Source: Psychrobacter sp. FME6 (GTDB lineage Bacteria > Pseudomonadota > Gammaproteobacteria > Pseudomonadales > Moraxellaceae). From it: a stretch of 64,000 nucleotides of DNA. The stretch is from contig NZ_RRYW01000002.1 of the NCBI RefSeq assembly GCF_014861365.1, forward strand, positions 30,163 through 94,162, written 5' to 3'. The stretch's first letter is position 1. Every line of letters starts with the position of its first letter. The position numbers and the translations under genes were made by a program. Below are positions 29,363 through 38,017 of the stretch, piece after piece. The notes under the pieces are model-generated. The model did no database searches and was not told where the DNA came from. It saw only the letters and a list, made by a program, of their open reading frames with translations.

Positions 29363-30943
29363 TCAATGACGGAAATGACGCATGCCAGTGAATACCATGG
29401 CGATACCATGCTCATTTGCCGCAGCGATGGTCTCATCATCACGCATAGAGCCGCCTGGCTGAATGATAGCAGCGATACCTACTTCAGCTGCATTATCAAT
29501 GCCATCACGGAACGGGAAGAAAGCATCAGATGCCATTACTGCGCCTTCAGTGGCAAGTCCTGCATGCTCAGCCTTGATAGCAGCGATACGGGCTGAGTTA
29601 ATACGGCTCATTTGACCCGCACCCACACCGATAGTGCGCTGACCTTTGGCATAAACGATGGCGTTGGATTTGACGTATTTTGCCACATTCCAGCTAAACA
29701 GCAGGTCAGCAATTTGTGCTTCAGTTGGCTGCACGTCAGTGACAATTTTTAGATCATCTGCTGTAATTAGACCAAGATCTTGTTCTTGAACAAGCAAACC
29801 ACCGTTGACACGTTTATAGTCAAGCTGGCCATCGCGCTGATCTGGTGTTGGTAACTCACCGCATACCAATACGCGGACATTTTTCTTTGACGCAGTCGCT
29901 TCAAGAACACCGTCTTCAATGCTAGGGGCAATAATAACTTCTACAAACTGATTGTCGATAATGGCTTTAGCAGCCACCAACGTCAAGGGGCGGTTAAAGG
30001 CAATGATGCCACCAAAAGAAGACTCAGGGTCAGTGCTAAAGGCAGTGCGATAAGCGGCTACTTGATCGTTATCCACTGCAACGCCGCAAGGGTTGGCGTG
30101 CTTAACGATAACGCAGGCAGGCGTACTAAAGGCTTTAACGCATTCAAGCGCTGCATCAGTATCGGCAATATTATTGTACGATAACGCTTTACCTTGCAAC
30201 TGCTTAGCGGTCGCAATAGAGGCTTGTTGGCTTTTTAACGGCTGATTTTCAGTATAAAAAGCGGCGTTTTGATGCGGGTTTTCGCCATAACGTAGGTCTT
30301 GAACTTTTTCAAGCTGAACATTAAATGTACGCGAAAAATTCTCAGGTTCTTGATTTTCATTAACACGGCTGCCTAAGAAATTGGCAATCATACCGTCGTA
30401 TTGGGCAGTATGTTCAAATGCCTTGACCGCTAAGTCGTAGCGTAGGGCCGTTGTCAACTCAGTGCCATCCCCTAAGGCTGCAAGTATGCGCTGATAATCT
30501 GCTGGATCGGTAACGATACCTACGTGAGCATGGTTTTTTGCCGCCGAACGCACCATCGTAGGACCGCCAATATCGATGTTTTCGATGGCATCATTCATGG
30601 TAACGTCGCTACGAGCAATGGTTTGAGCAAAAGGATATAGATTTACCACAACCAAATCAATACGCTCAATCGCGTGCTCACTCATCACTGCATCATCGGT
30701 ACCACGGCGGCCTAAGATACCACCATGAATTTTCGGATGCAGCGTTTTAACACGGCCATCCATCATTTCAGGAAAGCCAGTGTAATCTGACACTTCGGTC
30801 ACATCGACATTGTTTTCTGTGAGTAGCCGATAAGTACCGCCAGTAGACAATAAGCCAAAACCTGCTTTAATGAGGCCTTGAGCAAATTCAACGATATTAG
30901 ATTTATCGGAAACTGATAATAGAGCAAGTGGGGTTGTACTCAT
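29363..30943 (-). CDS. purH: AICAR transformylase/IMP cyclohydrolase
   Basis: Bifunctional last two steps of IMP synthesis, 526 aa. The N-terminal cyclohydrolase (MGS-like) domain has [11 protein letters not shown] and the C-terminal transformylase has [18 protein letters not shown] and [12 protein letters not shown]. The start at 30943 ([15 protein letters not shown]) is chosen because GGAAG lies upstream and the length fits; a TTG at 31000 would run through a terminator hairpin. It follows fis on the same strand. Confidence 0.97.
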   Translation of the reverse strand: MSTTPLALLSVSDKSNIVEFAQGLIKAGFGLLSTGGTYRLLTENNVDVTEVSDYTGFPEMMDGRVKTLHPKIHGGILGRRGTDDAVMSEHAIERIDLVVVNLYPFAQTIARSDVTMNDAIENIDIGGPTMVRSAAKNHAHVGIVTDPADYQRILAALGDGTELTTALRYDLAVKAFEHTAQYDGMIANFLGSRVNENQEPENFSRTFNVQLEKVQDLRYGENPHQNAAFYTENQPLKSQQASIATAKQLQGKALSYNNIADTDAALECVKAFSTPACVIVKHANPCGVAVDNDQVAAYRTAFSTDPESSFGGIIAFNRPLTLVAAKAIIDNQFVEVIIAPSIEDGVLEATASKKNVRVLVCGELPTPDQRDGQLDYKRVNGGLLVQEQDLGLITADDLKIVTDVQPTEAQIADLLFSWNVAKYVKSNAIVYAKGQRTIGVGAGQMSRINSARIAAIKAEHAGLATEGAVMASDAFFPFRDGIDNAAEVGIAAIIQPGGSMRDDETIAAANEHGIAMVFTGMRHFRH

Positions 30944-30957
30944 AAAAAAACTTCCAT

Positions 30958-30984
30958 AAAAAAAGCCTGACATTGATGTCTGGC
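30958..30984 (-). terminator. Terminator/attenuator abutting the purH ribosome binding site
   Basis: Read on the minus strand, GCCAGACAT-CA-ATGTCAGGC forms a stem with one A-A mismatch, followed by seven T residues. The T run ends three bases before the purH GGAAG motif. Between fis and purH this could end fis transcripts or act as an attenuator. Confidence 0.75.
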
Positions 30985-31018
30985 AAGGTGATAGCGACAA
31001 TCATTGCAGACATGGTCA

Positions 31019-31048
31019 CCATGGATAAAGTCACGATAGATAAGGTCA
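31019..31048 (-). repeat. Tandem 15-mers in the fis-purH leader
   Basis: CCATGGATAAAGTCA at 31019-31033 and CGATAGATAAGGTCA at 31034-31048 match at 12 of 15 positions. The neighbouring CATGGTGACCATG is palindromic. They lie upstream of the purH terminator. Confidence 0.4.
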
Positions 31049-31111
31049 TGAATAATGAATGGCCATGCATAAGAATTGTCAGTGAAAATAGGTAGACTCA
31101 TATAGCCGGTG

Positions 31112-31474
31112 CTACATTAAATCATAAGTTTTGAGTTTTTTGCGTAAGGTGCCGCGATTGAGACCTAAAATTTGCGCACATTTGGTTTGATTGCCCCGAG
31201 TTTTTTCAAGGACGACGGATAGCAGGGGTTCTTCGACTTGTCTTAAGATAAGCTCGTATAGGTCGGTGGGCATCTCATCGCCTAGCATCGAAAAATACTG
31301 GCGTACCACACGCTCAACATGTACCCGCAGAGGCTCTTGCGCATGACTATTATGGTTGTCTGGAGCGTACTCAACATCTTGAGTGGGGTGAAGGCAGTTT
31401 TCTTTAGTATAGTCGGCAGGATGCTCAGAGCTTTTGGCAAAATGATTGGCATTATGCTGTACATGAGGTGCCAT
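31112..31474 (-). CDS. fis: Fis family nucleoid/DNA-binding regulator
   Basis: Fis-type helix-turn-helix protein, 120 aa. The C-terminal DNA-binding segment reads GNQTKCAQILGLNRGTLRKKLK, the classic Fis/NtrC-type HTH. The first 45 residues are a His/Asn-rich extension beyond E. coli Fis (98 aa). Fis binds and bends AT-rich sites and stimulates rRNA promoters. It follows prmA and the zinc-ribbon gene, but the dusB gene that usually precedes fis is absent here. Confidence 0.92.
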   Translation of the reverse strand: MAPHVQHNANHFAKSSEHPADYTKENCLHPTQDVEYAPDNHNSHAQEPLRVHVERVVRQYFSMLGDEMPTDLYELILRQVEEPLLSVVLEKTRGNQTKCAQILGLNRGTLRKKLKTYDLM

Positions 31475-31705
31475 AAGATAATGTCCTTTGGGTTAGAAAG
31501 AGTCAAACCGTAAGATGTTAAGGCATTATATCAAATTAACATCGTCTAGCACCGAAAGATTGGTCACTATCTTAGCATTACCGTTGATTTGCCTCTTGTC
31601 TGGATTAGACTTTGATGAATTAGGGCGTAACCTCAAACTGAACGAAAGCGAGTAAATAGGCTAGAGATATTATAGCCTATCCAAAAAGTATAAATAAAAA
31701 TAGGC

Positions 31706-32893
31706 TTAATACAGAGCATTTAAGGTCACTTCGCGAATTTGTGCATTAGCAACAGGTATTGTAAACAGTAGTTTTCTGTCACTATTAGCGGCTAATTGAT
31801 TCTGCTTGCTCAATAGATAATCGTCTGGTGCCGCGATAAATTCACCAATCAGATTGTCTGCGCCGTAAACGCTGACCTTAACATTAGGGTATAGCTGCGC
31901 GGTTGCGCTCTGATTACTCAATGTGGCGCTGACATCGCTAAACCTGCCGGTTTGATTGATTTGACTGGGTTTGTGACTGGGGTTGTTAATAGTAAATGCC
32001 ATTAGATCTGCACTGGGTAAACTACAAGCCGCGATCGAACATATGGCTTGAAGGCGCTCTGCATGAGCGGGGGTTTTTACCAAGGTTTCTAAGTTGAAAA
32101 TGACATATTGTGCAAAAAGCAACATGGCTAATACCAAGCATCCGAGTATCCACAGTAACGATGCGACCGAGCGCCTTTCAGGAGTTGAGCTGTGATGGGC
32201 TGGTGGTTTTTTTACAGCCCCTCTATTTACAGTCCCGTTAGTAGCAGCACTGTCTTCATGTTTGAGTGGCACACCCATATCGAGTAATAACTGCGATAAA
32301 TCTGTATCATCTTGCGGTATGTTTTGGTCTATATTTTGGTCTTTAAGGAGTTTTTCGAGCCAGGCGTTGTCAGTGGCAGCATCAACGTTTGCACGAATAT
32401 CATTAGCGGCTGCCGAACTTAGTGCAACCTGTGCGGATGATGAGTGGTTTGTTACAGTGTTAGAAGTTGATTTCACCAATGAATTGGCGTTTTTATCAGA
32501 CGTTTTAGCGCGGCTCTTTGAGGGGGTGTTCGTTGTTGTAGAGCTAAGACTGGCTTGAGTCAACCAAGCATCCATACTATCTAAAGAGTCATACTCCAAA
32601 CCGCTCTCTTTTGACTCATCGATATCCATATCATCATAAATCAAGTCGTCATGAATCAATGTATCGGATGGGAAGTCTTTTGATGACCGTGCTTTAGGTT
32701 GAGTAGAGTCGATATCTGCTTGAATAGTAGTGTCATTGAGGGAGTTAGGAGTGACGATTAGATGCTTATTGACCAAAAAATTTCGCTGGCATTGATCACA
32801 GCTAACAGTGGCGTTGACTTTATTTAACTGAGTTTGTTTTACTTTAAAGCAAGCTTGGCAATGAGGGCACTGGGTTTTTATTGGGGTGGTCAT
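31706..32893 (-). CDS. Zinc-ribbon (MJ0042) and DUF3426 membrane protein
   Basis: 395 aa. The N-terminus is an MJ0042-type zinc ribbon with CPHC (residues 9-12) and CDQC (33-36). A long low-complexity Ser/Thr/Asp-rich linker leads to a single transmembrane helix (about 245-267, LLWILGCLVLAMLLFAQYVIF) and a C-terminal DUF3426 domain. Such genes commonly lie next to prmA in gammaproteobacteria; their role is unknown. A Shine-Dalgarno is not obvious. Confidence 0.8.
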   Translation of the reverse strand: MTTPIKTQCPHCQACFKVKQTQLNKVNATVSCDQCQRNFLVNKHLIVTPNSLNDTTIQADIDSTQPKARSSKDFPSDTLIHDDLIYDDMDIDESKESGLEYDSLDSMDAWLTQASLSSTTTNTPSKSRAKTSDKNANSLVKSTSNTVTNHSSSAQVALSSAAANDIRANVDAATDNAWLEKLLKDQNIDQNIPQDDTDLSQLLLDMGVPLKHEDSAATNGTVNRGAVKKPPAHHSSTPERRSVASLLWILGCLVLAMLLFAQYVIFNLETLVKTPAHAERLQAICSIAACSLPSADLMAFTINNPSHKPSQINQTGRFSDVSATLSNQSATAQLYPNVKVSVYGADNLIGEFIAAPDDYLLSKQNQLAANSDRKLLFTIPVANAQIREVTLNALY

Positions 32894-33068
32894 AGGGTTG
32901 AATCCAAGAAAGTATGGTTATCACTACCGCTGAGCCACTCACTAAAAGCTGCCTATGGTGCTAATACTGCCATTTAAAAGCTCTAAAATTCTATGAGTCA
33001 TGGACAGAGTGGCGTCAAACACATAACATTTGACTGCCCTCTATCGTAACAGATGTAATTAAATGTTG

Positions 33069-33995
33069 CTAGCCTGTAAATATACCAGATAAACGCTGCC
33101 AATGTTGGTCTTCTTGTGCCGTAAAAGCATGTTTTGCATCAAGCGTAAAATAAGGTTGGTAAGCCGCCGTTACTTGTTCGGTTTGCGACTCGATTAAGCC
33201 TGCCAATACAATGCGACCTTTCGGTGCGATTAAGGTGGCGAAATAAGGGGCTAAGCCGATAAGTGGTTTGGCCAAAATATTGGCGATGATAGCTTCTACA
33301 GGTAAGACATCATTTTGCGAGCAGTAATCAGTGAAGTCTTCTGGCAAAAACGCTTGTAGACGATCACCAACATGGTTACGTGCTGCATTTTGATTGGTTG
33401 CGAGCACCGCTTGGGGATCAATATCGACTGCGTAAACTTGGCGTGCACCCAATAATAAAGCGGCGATGCCTAAAATACCTGAACCGCAACCGTAATCAAT
33501 CACGACTTTGTCTTTTAAGTCTTGTTCTGTTAACCAGTCGAGGCATAAGCGTGTGGTGGCGTGATAGCCAGTACCAAAGGCTAAGCCAGGATCCATAATA
33601 ATGTTAGTCGCGTCAGGATTGGGCGGCGTTAGCCAGTTAGGCACAATCCACAAGTTATTGGCACATTCTATTGGGTGATAGTTGCTCATCCATTCGCGCT
33701 CCCAGTCTTTGTCATCGACAGCACTTAGCCAAAGTCGGGTGGCTTGTACTTGTGCGGCGATGTCATGACTTAGCTGCTCGATGGCCTGACGATTACCAGC
33801 ATCGGTAGTGGCATCAAATAATCCTGTTAGGATGACCTCATCCCACAGTGGTGACTCACCAGGAAGTGGCTCAAACAAAGGTTGATCACCTGCGTCGTCT
33901 AAGGCTATTGATAATGCGCCTGCCTCTAGTAGCAGCGCCTCAGCCAAATCGACGTTTGCTTTTTCACATTGTAAATGCAGTTGTTGCCATGCCAT
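33069..33995 (-). CDS. prmA: Ribosomal protein L11 methyltransferase
   Basis: SAM-dependent trimethylation of L11, 308 aa. The SAM-binding motif VIDYGCGSGILGIAAL and the substrate-side motif DPGLAFGTGYHATTRLCL are typical, and IIANILAKPL follows. An N-terminal L11-recognition domain is present (LHLQCEKANVDLAEALLLE). AAGGTT precedes the ATG. It begins the prmA-DUF3426-fis-purH cluster. Confidence 0.96.
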   Translation of the reverse strand: MAWQQLHLQCEKANVDLAEALLLEAGALSIALDDAGDQPLFEPLPGESPLWDEVILTGLFDATTDAGNRQAIEQLSHDIAAQVQATRLWLSAVDDKDWEREWMSNYHPIECANNLWIVPNWLTPPNPDATNIIMDPGLAFGTGYHATTRLCLDWLTEQDLKDKVVIDYGCGSGILGIAALLLGARQVYAVDIDPQAVLATNQNAARNHVGDRLQAFLPEDFTDYCSQNDVLPVEAIIANILAKPLIGLAPYFATLIAPKGRIVLAGLIESQTEQVTAAYQPYFTLDAKHAFTAQEDQHWQRLSGIFTG

Positions 33996-34116
33996 AACGA
34001 TAACCTTAAGCTAAAATAAAAATGAATGTATGATTTGGATAAATAATGAGGGTGCAGAATAGAAAAAGTGAGTATAGTCAGTTGGAGATTAAAGTCGACA
34101 CATTAATAACCATGCA

Positions 34117-34186
34117 CTACTGGAGTAAGTTTTTCTGGCTTGCTGTGCCTACGCCGACAGAGGCTGCGAAAAATTTACTCCAGTAG
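34117..34186 (+). repeat. Interspersed hairpin element, copy B
   Basis: A continuous 19-bp stem (34117-34135 with 34168-34186; CTACTGGAGTAA pairs with TTACTCCAGTAG, then T-run with A-run) holds a loop that is the family core CTGGCTTGCTGTGCCTACG-CCGACAGAGGCTGC. The core matches copy C at 29 of 33 positions, but the arms do not resemble those of copy C. Confidence 0.85.
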
Positions 34187-34269
34187 CGCTTGTATCTATT
34201 CTAAAGTGATTTAACTATAGATTACAAAGTTATAAACTTAGTATCGATTCACTTCGATATGTCTTGATA

Positions 34270-35088
34270 TTAACGCAATGCTTGTTTGGCTTCACTGACC
34301 ACACGCGAGTTGCCTTGTGCTTGTCCTGACTGCAAAATTATTTGCCATAACGCACGCCTGCGATTAGCATCTTGAGAAACGCTCAGTCCACGGCGTGCCA
34401 TGGCTTCTGCCTTGCGAGGTTGGTTCTTTTTCAGTGCTACTTGGGCCAAATAAAAATAAACCGCAGACGACTTGGGTGCCATGCGTTGAGCACGGGTAAA
34501 ACTGTTTTCAGCATTGGTTAGTTGGCCAGATTTTAGCTGACTGATTCCCGCTTGCATCAAATTGCGAAATGCTGGTAGATTGCTGTTATTAATGACTGGT
34601 TGCTGGGATTTTTGTTGTGAGTTTTTTCTGGCACGCTCCAACAGCTCATTATGTGAAGGCGCTGATGGCTCAGAGATTATATAGTCTTCACGAGAAGGCG
34701 CTATTATAGTCGTGTCAGGCTGGGTCGACATTGGATTAGACGGTGCGAATACAGGCGTTTCTTGCGTCAATGGATTTGTTGACTCAGATGTAGGGTATGG
34801 CTCGATGGGATGATTGTTTTCGTTATCTGTTCTAACCATATCTGTATTAACAATGGGCGCTTGAGTGACCGTCGTTGTGGAGGTTTTTGGGGTTTGTGAG
34901 GATGGCACCGTTTGAACGGTCGAGGTTTTCATCGCAGTGGGCGTACTTGGTGCAGTTTGGCAAGCACTCAAACTTAGCATGCCAATCACAGCACTGGCTA
35001 CGAGTAACGTATTGGCTGCTGTGTATTTTTTTAACGGGTTAATAATAGCTTCTTTAACCGATACAGTTTGTTGTAGAGGTAACACCAT
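34270..35088 (-). CDS. TPR-containing lipoprotein
   Basis: 272 aa from the ATG at 35088, which has AAGGAT upstream; an earlier ATG at 35130 overlaps mrcB. The signal peptide ends in a lipobox (LSLSAC). A long Pro/Thr/Ser-rich linker follows, then C-terminal tetratricopeptide repeats (ISQLKSGQLTNAENSFTRAQ, AVYFYLAQVALKKNQPRKAE). It directly follows mrcB on the same strand, so a role in regulating the penicillin-binding protein, like LpoB, is conceivable; the fold differs from LpoB and this is inference. Confidence 0.75.
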   Translation of the reverse strand: MVLPLQQTVSVKEAIINPLKKYTAANTLLVASAVIGMLSLSACQTAPSTPTAMKTSTVQTVPSSQTPKTSTTTVTQAPIVNTDMVRTDNENNHPIEPYPTSESTNPLTQETPVFAPSNPMSTQPDTTIIAPSREDYIISEPSAPSHNELLERARKNSQQKSQQPVINNSNLPAFRNLMQAGISQLKSGQLTNAENSFTRAQRMAPKSSAVYFYLAQVALKKNQPRKAEAMARRGLSVSQDANRRRALWQIILQSGQAQGNSRVVSEAKQALR

Positions 35089-35120
35089 CTCGAGATCCTT
35101 TTTGATTTTTAATAGCAATT

Positions 35121-37622
35121 TTAGAACCATTCAACTGCGCGGTCGTACCAAGTGTCAGCACGATTGGGTGTGTCACCATTTTGCTCGGCACTATCGTCAT
35201 CGTCTGTTTCAACGGCGTCACCATTTGGACTTTCTAAATTTTCACGGCGGCGTTGCTGATCGGTCGCGCCCCTCTGATTTTGCCACTGCATCTGCTCACG
35301 AGCACGCTCTTGTTGGTATAAGCCAATGGCACAGCTGCTGGCCTCTTCTGGTAAATGTGCTGACATCACTGGCAGATAGCGGGCGTCGGCACAGCGCTCA
35401 TTAGAGAGTTTGCCTGAGTTGTTCTCTAACCATAACCATTCGATACCCTCAGGCTCTGGTAGTGCCACAGGTGTCAGTTTTAAGCGCTTCATATAATCAA
35501 CCCAAACCGGCAACGCGCCAGTGCCACCGCTTAGACCAATCGGCTTGTTATCATCACGGCCCACCCAAACCACGCTGACATAGTTGCCACTGTAACCGGC
35601 AAACCAAGCATCACGATAATCGTTCGTGGTGCCTGTTTTACCTGCCAAGTTTAAGTTACTACCAAGTGATTGTACCCGTCTAGCAGTACCGTTTGAGACC
35701 ACTTGTTGTAGCGCATAGTTTGTCAAAAAGTTTGTCTCAGGTGGAATGCTGCGCTGAGTATTTAGGCCAGTACGCTGCAATATGCGGCCACGATCATCGA
35801 TTACGGTACGGATACTATGAATAGGTGTGCGGAAGCCACCGGTGGCAAAGACTTGGTAGACACCGAGCATATCCATTGGGCTAAGATTGACAGAGCCTAA
35901 TAAAGCCGAAGGATAGGGTGGTATTTTTTCTTTGACCCCCATGCGTTGTAACTGTTTGGCAAAGGTGTTGACCCCAAACTCCATACCCAAGCGTACCGCA
36001 CTATGGTTATAAGATTTAGACAGGGCCGTGGTAAAGGGTACATAGCCATGGTCACGGTTGTCGTAGTTTCTTGGATTCCATTTTGTACCGTCGCTTAGAT
36101 TGACAGTAATCGGCGAATCATCTACTGAACTGGCTAGATTATAGCGTCCGCTTTCAAGCGCGGTCATATAAATAATGGGCTTCAATAATGAACCTACTTG
36201 GCGTTTGGCATCGACGGCACGGTTGAAGCCAGTAAATTCACTGCCGCTACCTACCACAGAGACCAGCTCGCCAGTTTCTGGATTGGCACTCACCAATGCA
36301 CCTTGTAGATCTTTGGTTTTGCTACCTTTACGACGTAGTTCACCTAATTTCTTATCAACGGCTTTGTCTGCGGCCAATTGCGCGATAGGGTCCAAGGTAC
36401 TGATGATAATCAAGCCTTCATTTTTGAGGTCATCAGAATAGTAGACGGTGTTTAATTCGCGTTTGACGATATCCAAAAAGTCGGGGAACTGACTCTTGCC
36501 TTCAACAGGCTTATCGACGATACCTAGCGGCTCTTCTAAGGCTTTGTCGTAGTCTTCTTGGCTAAGTGAGCCAACGGCTAGCATATTGCTAAGCACCACG
36601 TCACGGCGTGCTTTTGAATCATTTGGATGGCGACGCGGGTTATAAACACTAGGACCTTTTGCCATACCGACCAGCATCGCTTGCTGATCTAAGCGCAACT
36701 CTTTTAAAGGTTTGTCAAAATAAAACTGTGAGGCCAAACCGAAACCGTTAATAGAACGGTTGCCATTTTGCCCTAAGTAAATCTCGTTTAGATACGTTTG
36801 TAAAATTTCATCTTTGCTATAATGTAGCTCAAGTAGTACCGCCATAAATGCTTCGTTGGCTTTGCGTTTTAGGGTACGGTCTGAATTGAGATAGAAATTT
36901 TTGATCAGCTGCTGAGTGATGGTCGAACCGCCTTGTCTAGAGCCACCAGAAAAGTTGTTCAGTACGGCGCGAGCAATACCGCGTATAGAGACCCCTTTGT
37001 GCTCATAAAACGCGCGGTCTTCAGTAGCGATTAGCGCATCAATCAACGGCTGCGGCACGTCATCTAATGAGACGACCATACGGTCTTCATTGCTGTCTGG
37101 ATAAATACCACCAATATTGACAGGCTCTAAACGAATAATACCGCTTTTGGCAGGCAAGGTGCTTTGTACCGACTCAATTTTATTGCCGGCAATGGTCATT
37201 TTGATGACTTGCTCTTTGTCCACATCGTTGGCGCTATAACTAAAACCGCGAGTGTGGATAAAGTAGGTGTTGCCTGATTTGTGATAGGTGCCCGTGCGAT
37301 CATAGGCTTTATTGCTTTGATAATTAAGCAATTCCAGCCAGGTCTTCATCGTATCTTTATCAACACTAGCACCTTGGTATAACTCAAGCGGCTGTGAGTA
37401 TACTTTGGCAGGAATATCCCAGCGTTTACCCTCAAACTTATGAGTAATGGTGCGATCAAGTTTGATTAAATATAGCGCCAATAGCACCATACCAGCGATA
37501 ATAACAATTAATATCAGACTACTAAATACCAAGCCACGCTGCTGTGAAGGTAGCGTGTGTTTAACAGACTTAGATGACTGTGATAATTTGGTATTTGGTA
37601 ACTTAGAATTGGATTTTTGCAC
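35121..37622 (-). CDS. mrcB: Penicillin-binding protein 1B
   Basis: Bifunctional class A PBP, 833 aa, that polymerises and cross-links peptidoglycan. A cytoplasmic tail and one transmembrane helix (about 30-52) precede the UB2H domain, a GT51 glycosyltransferase (ATEDRAFYEHKGVS, GGSTITQQLIKN) and the transpeptidase with SLLK, SYN and KTGTTND motifs. The C-terminal tail is Gln/Arg- and Asp-rich. The start is GTG at 37622; no in-frame ATG lies near. A TPR lipoprotein gene follows closely. Confidence 0.95.
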   Translation of the reverse strand: MQKSNSKLPNTKLSQSSKSVKHTLPSQQRGLVFSSLILIVIIAGMVLLALYLIKLDRTITHKFEGKRWDIPAKVYSQPLELYQGASVDKDTMKTWLELLNYQSNKAYDRTGTYHKSGNTYFIHTRGFSYSANDVDKEQVIKMTIAGNKIESVQSTLPAKSGIIRLEPVNIGGIYPDSNEDRMVVSLDDVPQPLIDALIATEDRAFYEHKGVSIRGIARAVLNNFSGGSRQGGSTITQQLIKNFYLNSDRTLKRKANEAFMAVLLELHYSKDEILQTYLNEIYLGQNGNRSINGFGLASQFYFDKPLKELRLDQQAMLVGMAKGPSVYNPRRHPNDSKARRDVVLSNMLAVGSLSQEDYDKALEEPLGIVDKPVEGKSQFPDFLDIVKRELNTVYYSDDLKNEGLIIISTLDPIAQLAADKAVDKKLGELRRKGSKTKDLQGALVSANPETGELVSVVGSGSEFTGFNRAVDAKRQVGSLLKPIIYMTALESGRYNLASSVDDSPITVNLSDGTKWNPRNYDNRDHGYVPFTTALSKSYNHSAVRLGMEFGVNTFAKQLQRMGVKEKIPPYPSALLGSVNLSPMDMLGVYQVFATGGFRTPIHSIRTVIDDRGRILQRTGLNTQRSIPPETNFLTNYALQQVVSNGTARRVQSLGSNLNLAGKTGTTNDYRDAWFAGYSGNYVSVVWVGRDDNKPIGLSGGTGALPVWVDYMKRLKLTPVALPEPEGIEWLWLENNSGKLSNERCADARYLPVMSAHLPEEASSCAIGLYQQERAREQMQWQNQRGATDQQRRRENLESPNGDAVETDDDDSAEQNGDTPNRADTWYDRAVEWF

Positions 37623-38017
37623 TGATGTCGCACCATTTTGGGATAAAAAACTGCCTCATAATGACGCAAATTGATAAATTTTTCAATCTATCATCGTCAA
37701 TGTGGGCATTCATTGGTATTCAACTATGAGTGGTTATCCTGCTCACAGCACTGGCGTATAGTATAATGGTTATTAATACGAAAGCCTTAAAAGCTTTTAA
37801 TTGGCCTAATAAGTGCCATATAGCATAGATATTCACGATAGCAGTTTAAGATTGCTATCATGATGTGTTTTTTATAAATTAGCGGTTGTTGTCTTTTACC
37901 TTGTTTGAAGACACGCCCTAGCTATTTTAAATAATCATTGAGCAGTATTAACGGTAGCCAGTTTACTCAAAGCGAATAGGGTTTGAGCAAACCTGTCTAA
38001 AGGAAATAAGTGCGATT
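37623..38017. other. Divergent promoter region of mrcB and the copper ATPase
   Basis: About 395 nt, AT-rich, with no supported gene. A TATAAT at 37762-37767 faces the ATPase gene but has no good -35. No other structure is recognised. Confidence 0.35.

Noticed and set aside
30944..31000. N-terminal extension of PurH from TTG at 31000
   Set aside because: It would be translated through a terminator hairpin and has no ribosome binding site, whereas the ATG at 30943 has one and gives the usual length.
32207..32220. TTTACAGCCCCT in the DUF3426 gene, similar to the MITE end
   Set aside because: Only about ten bases match and they are in a coding region that continues normally on both sides.
34937..35404. 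155-codon plus-strand frame across the TPR and mrcB genes
   Set aside because: It covers two well-supported genes in antisense and its translation has no plausible domain or start signal.
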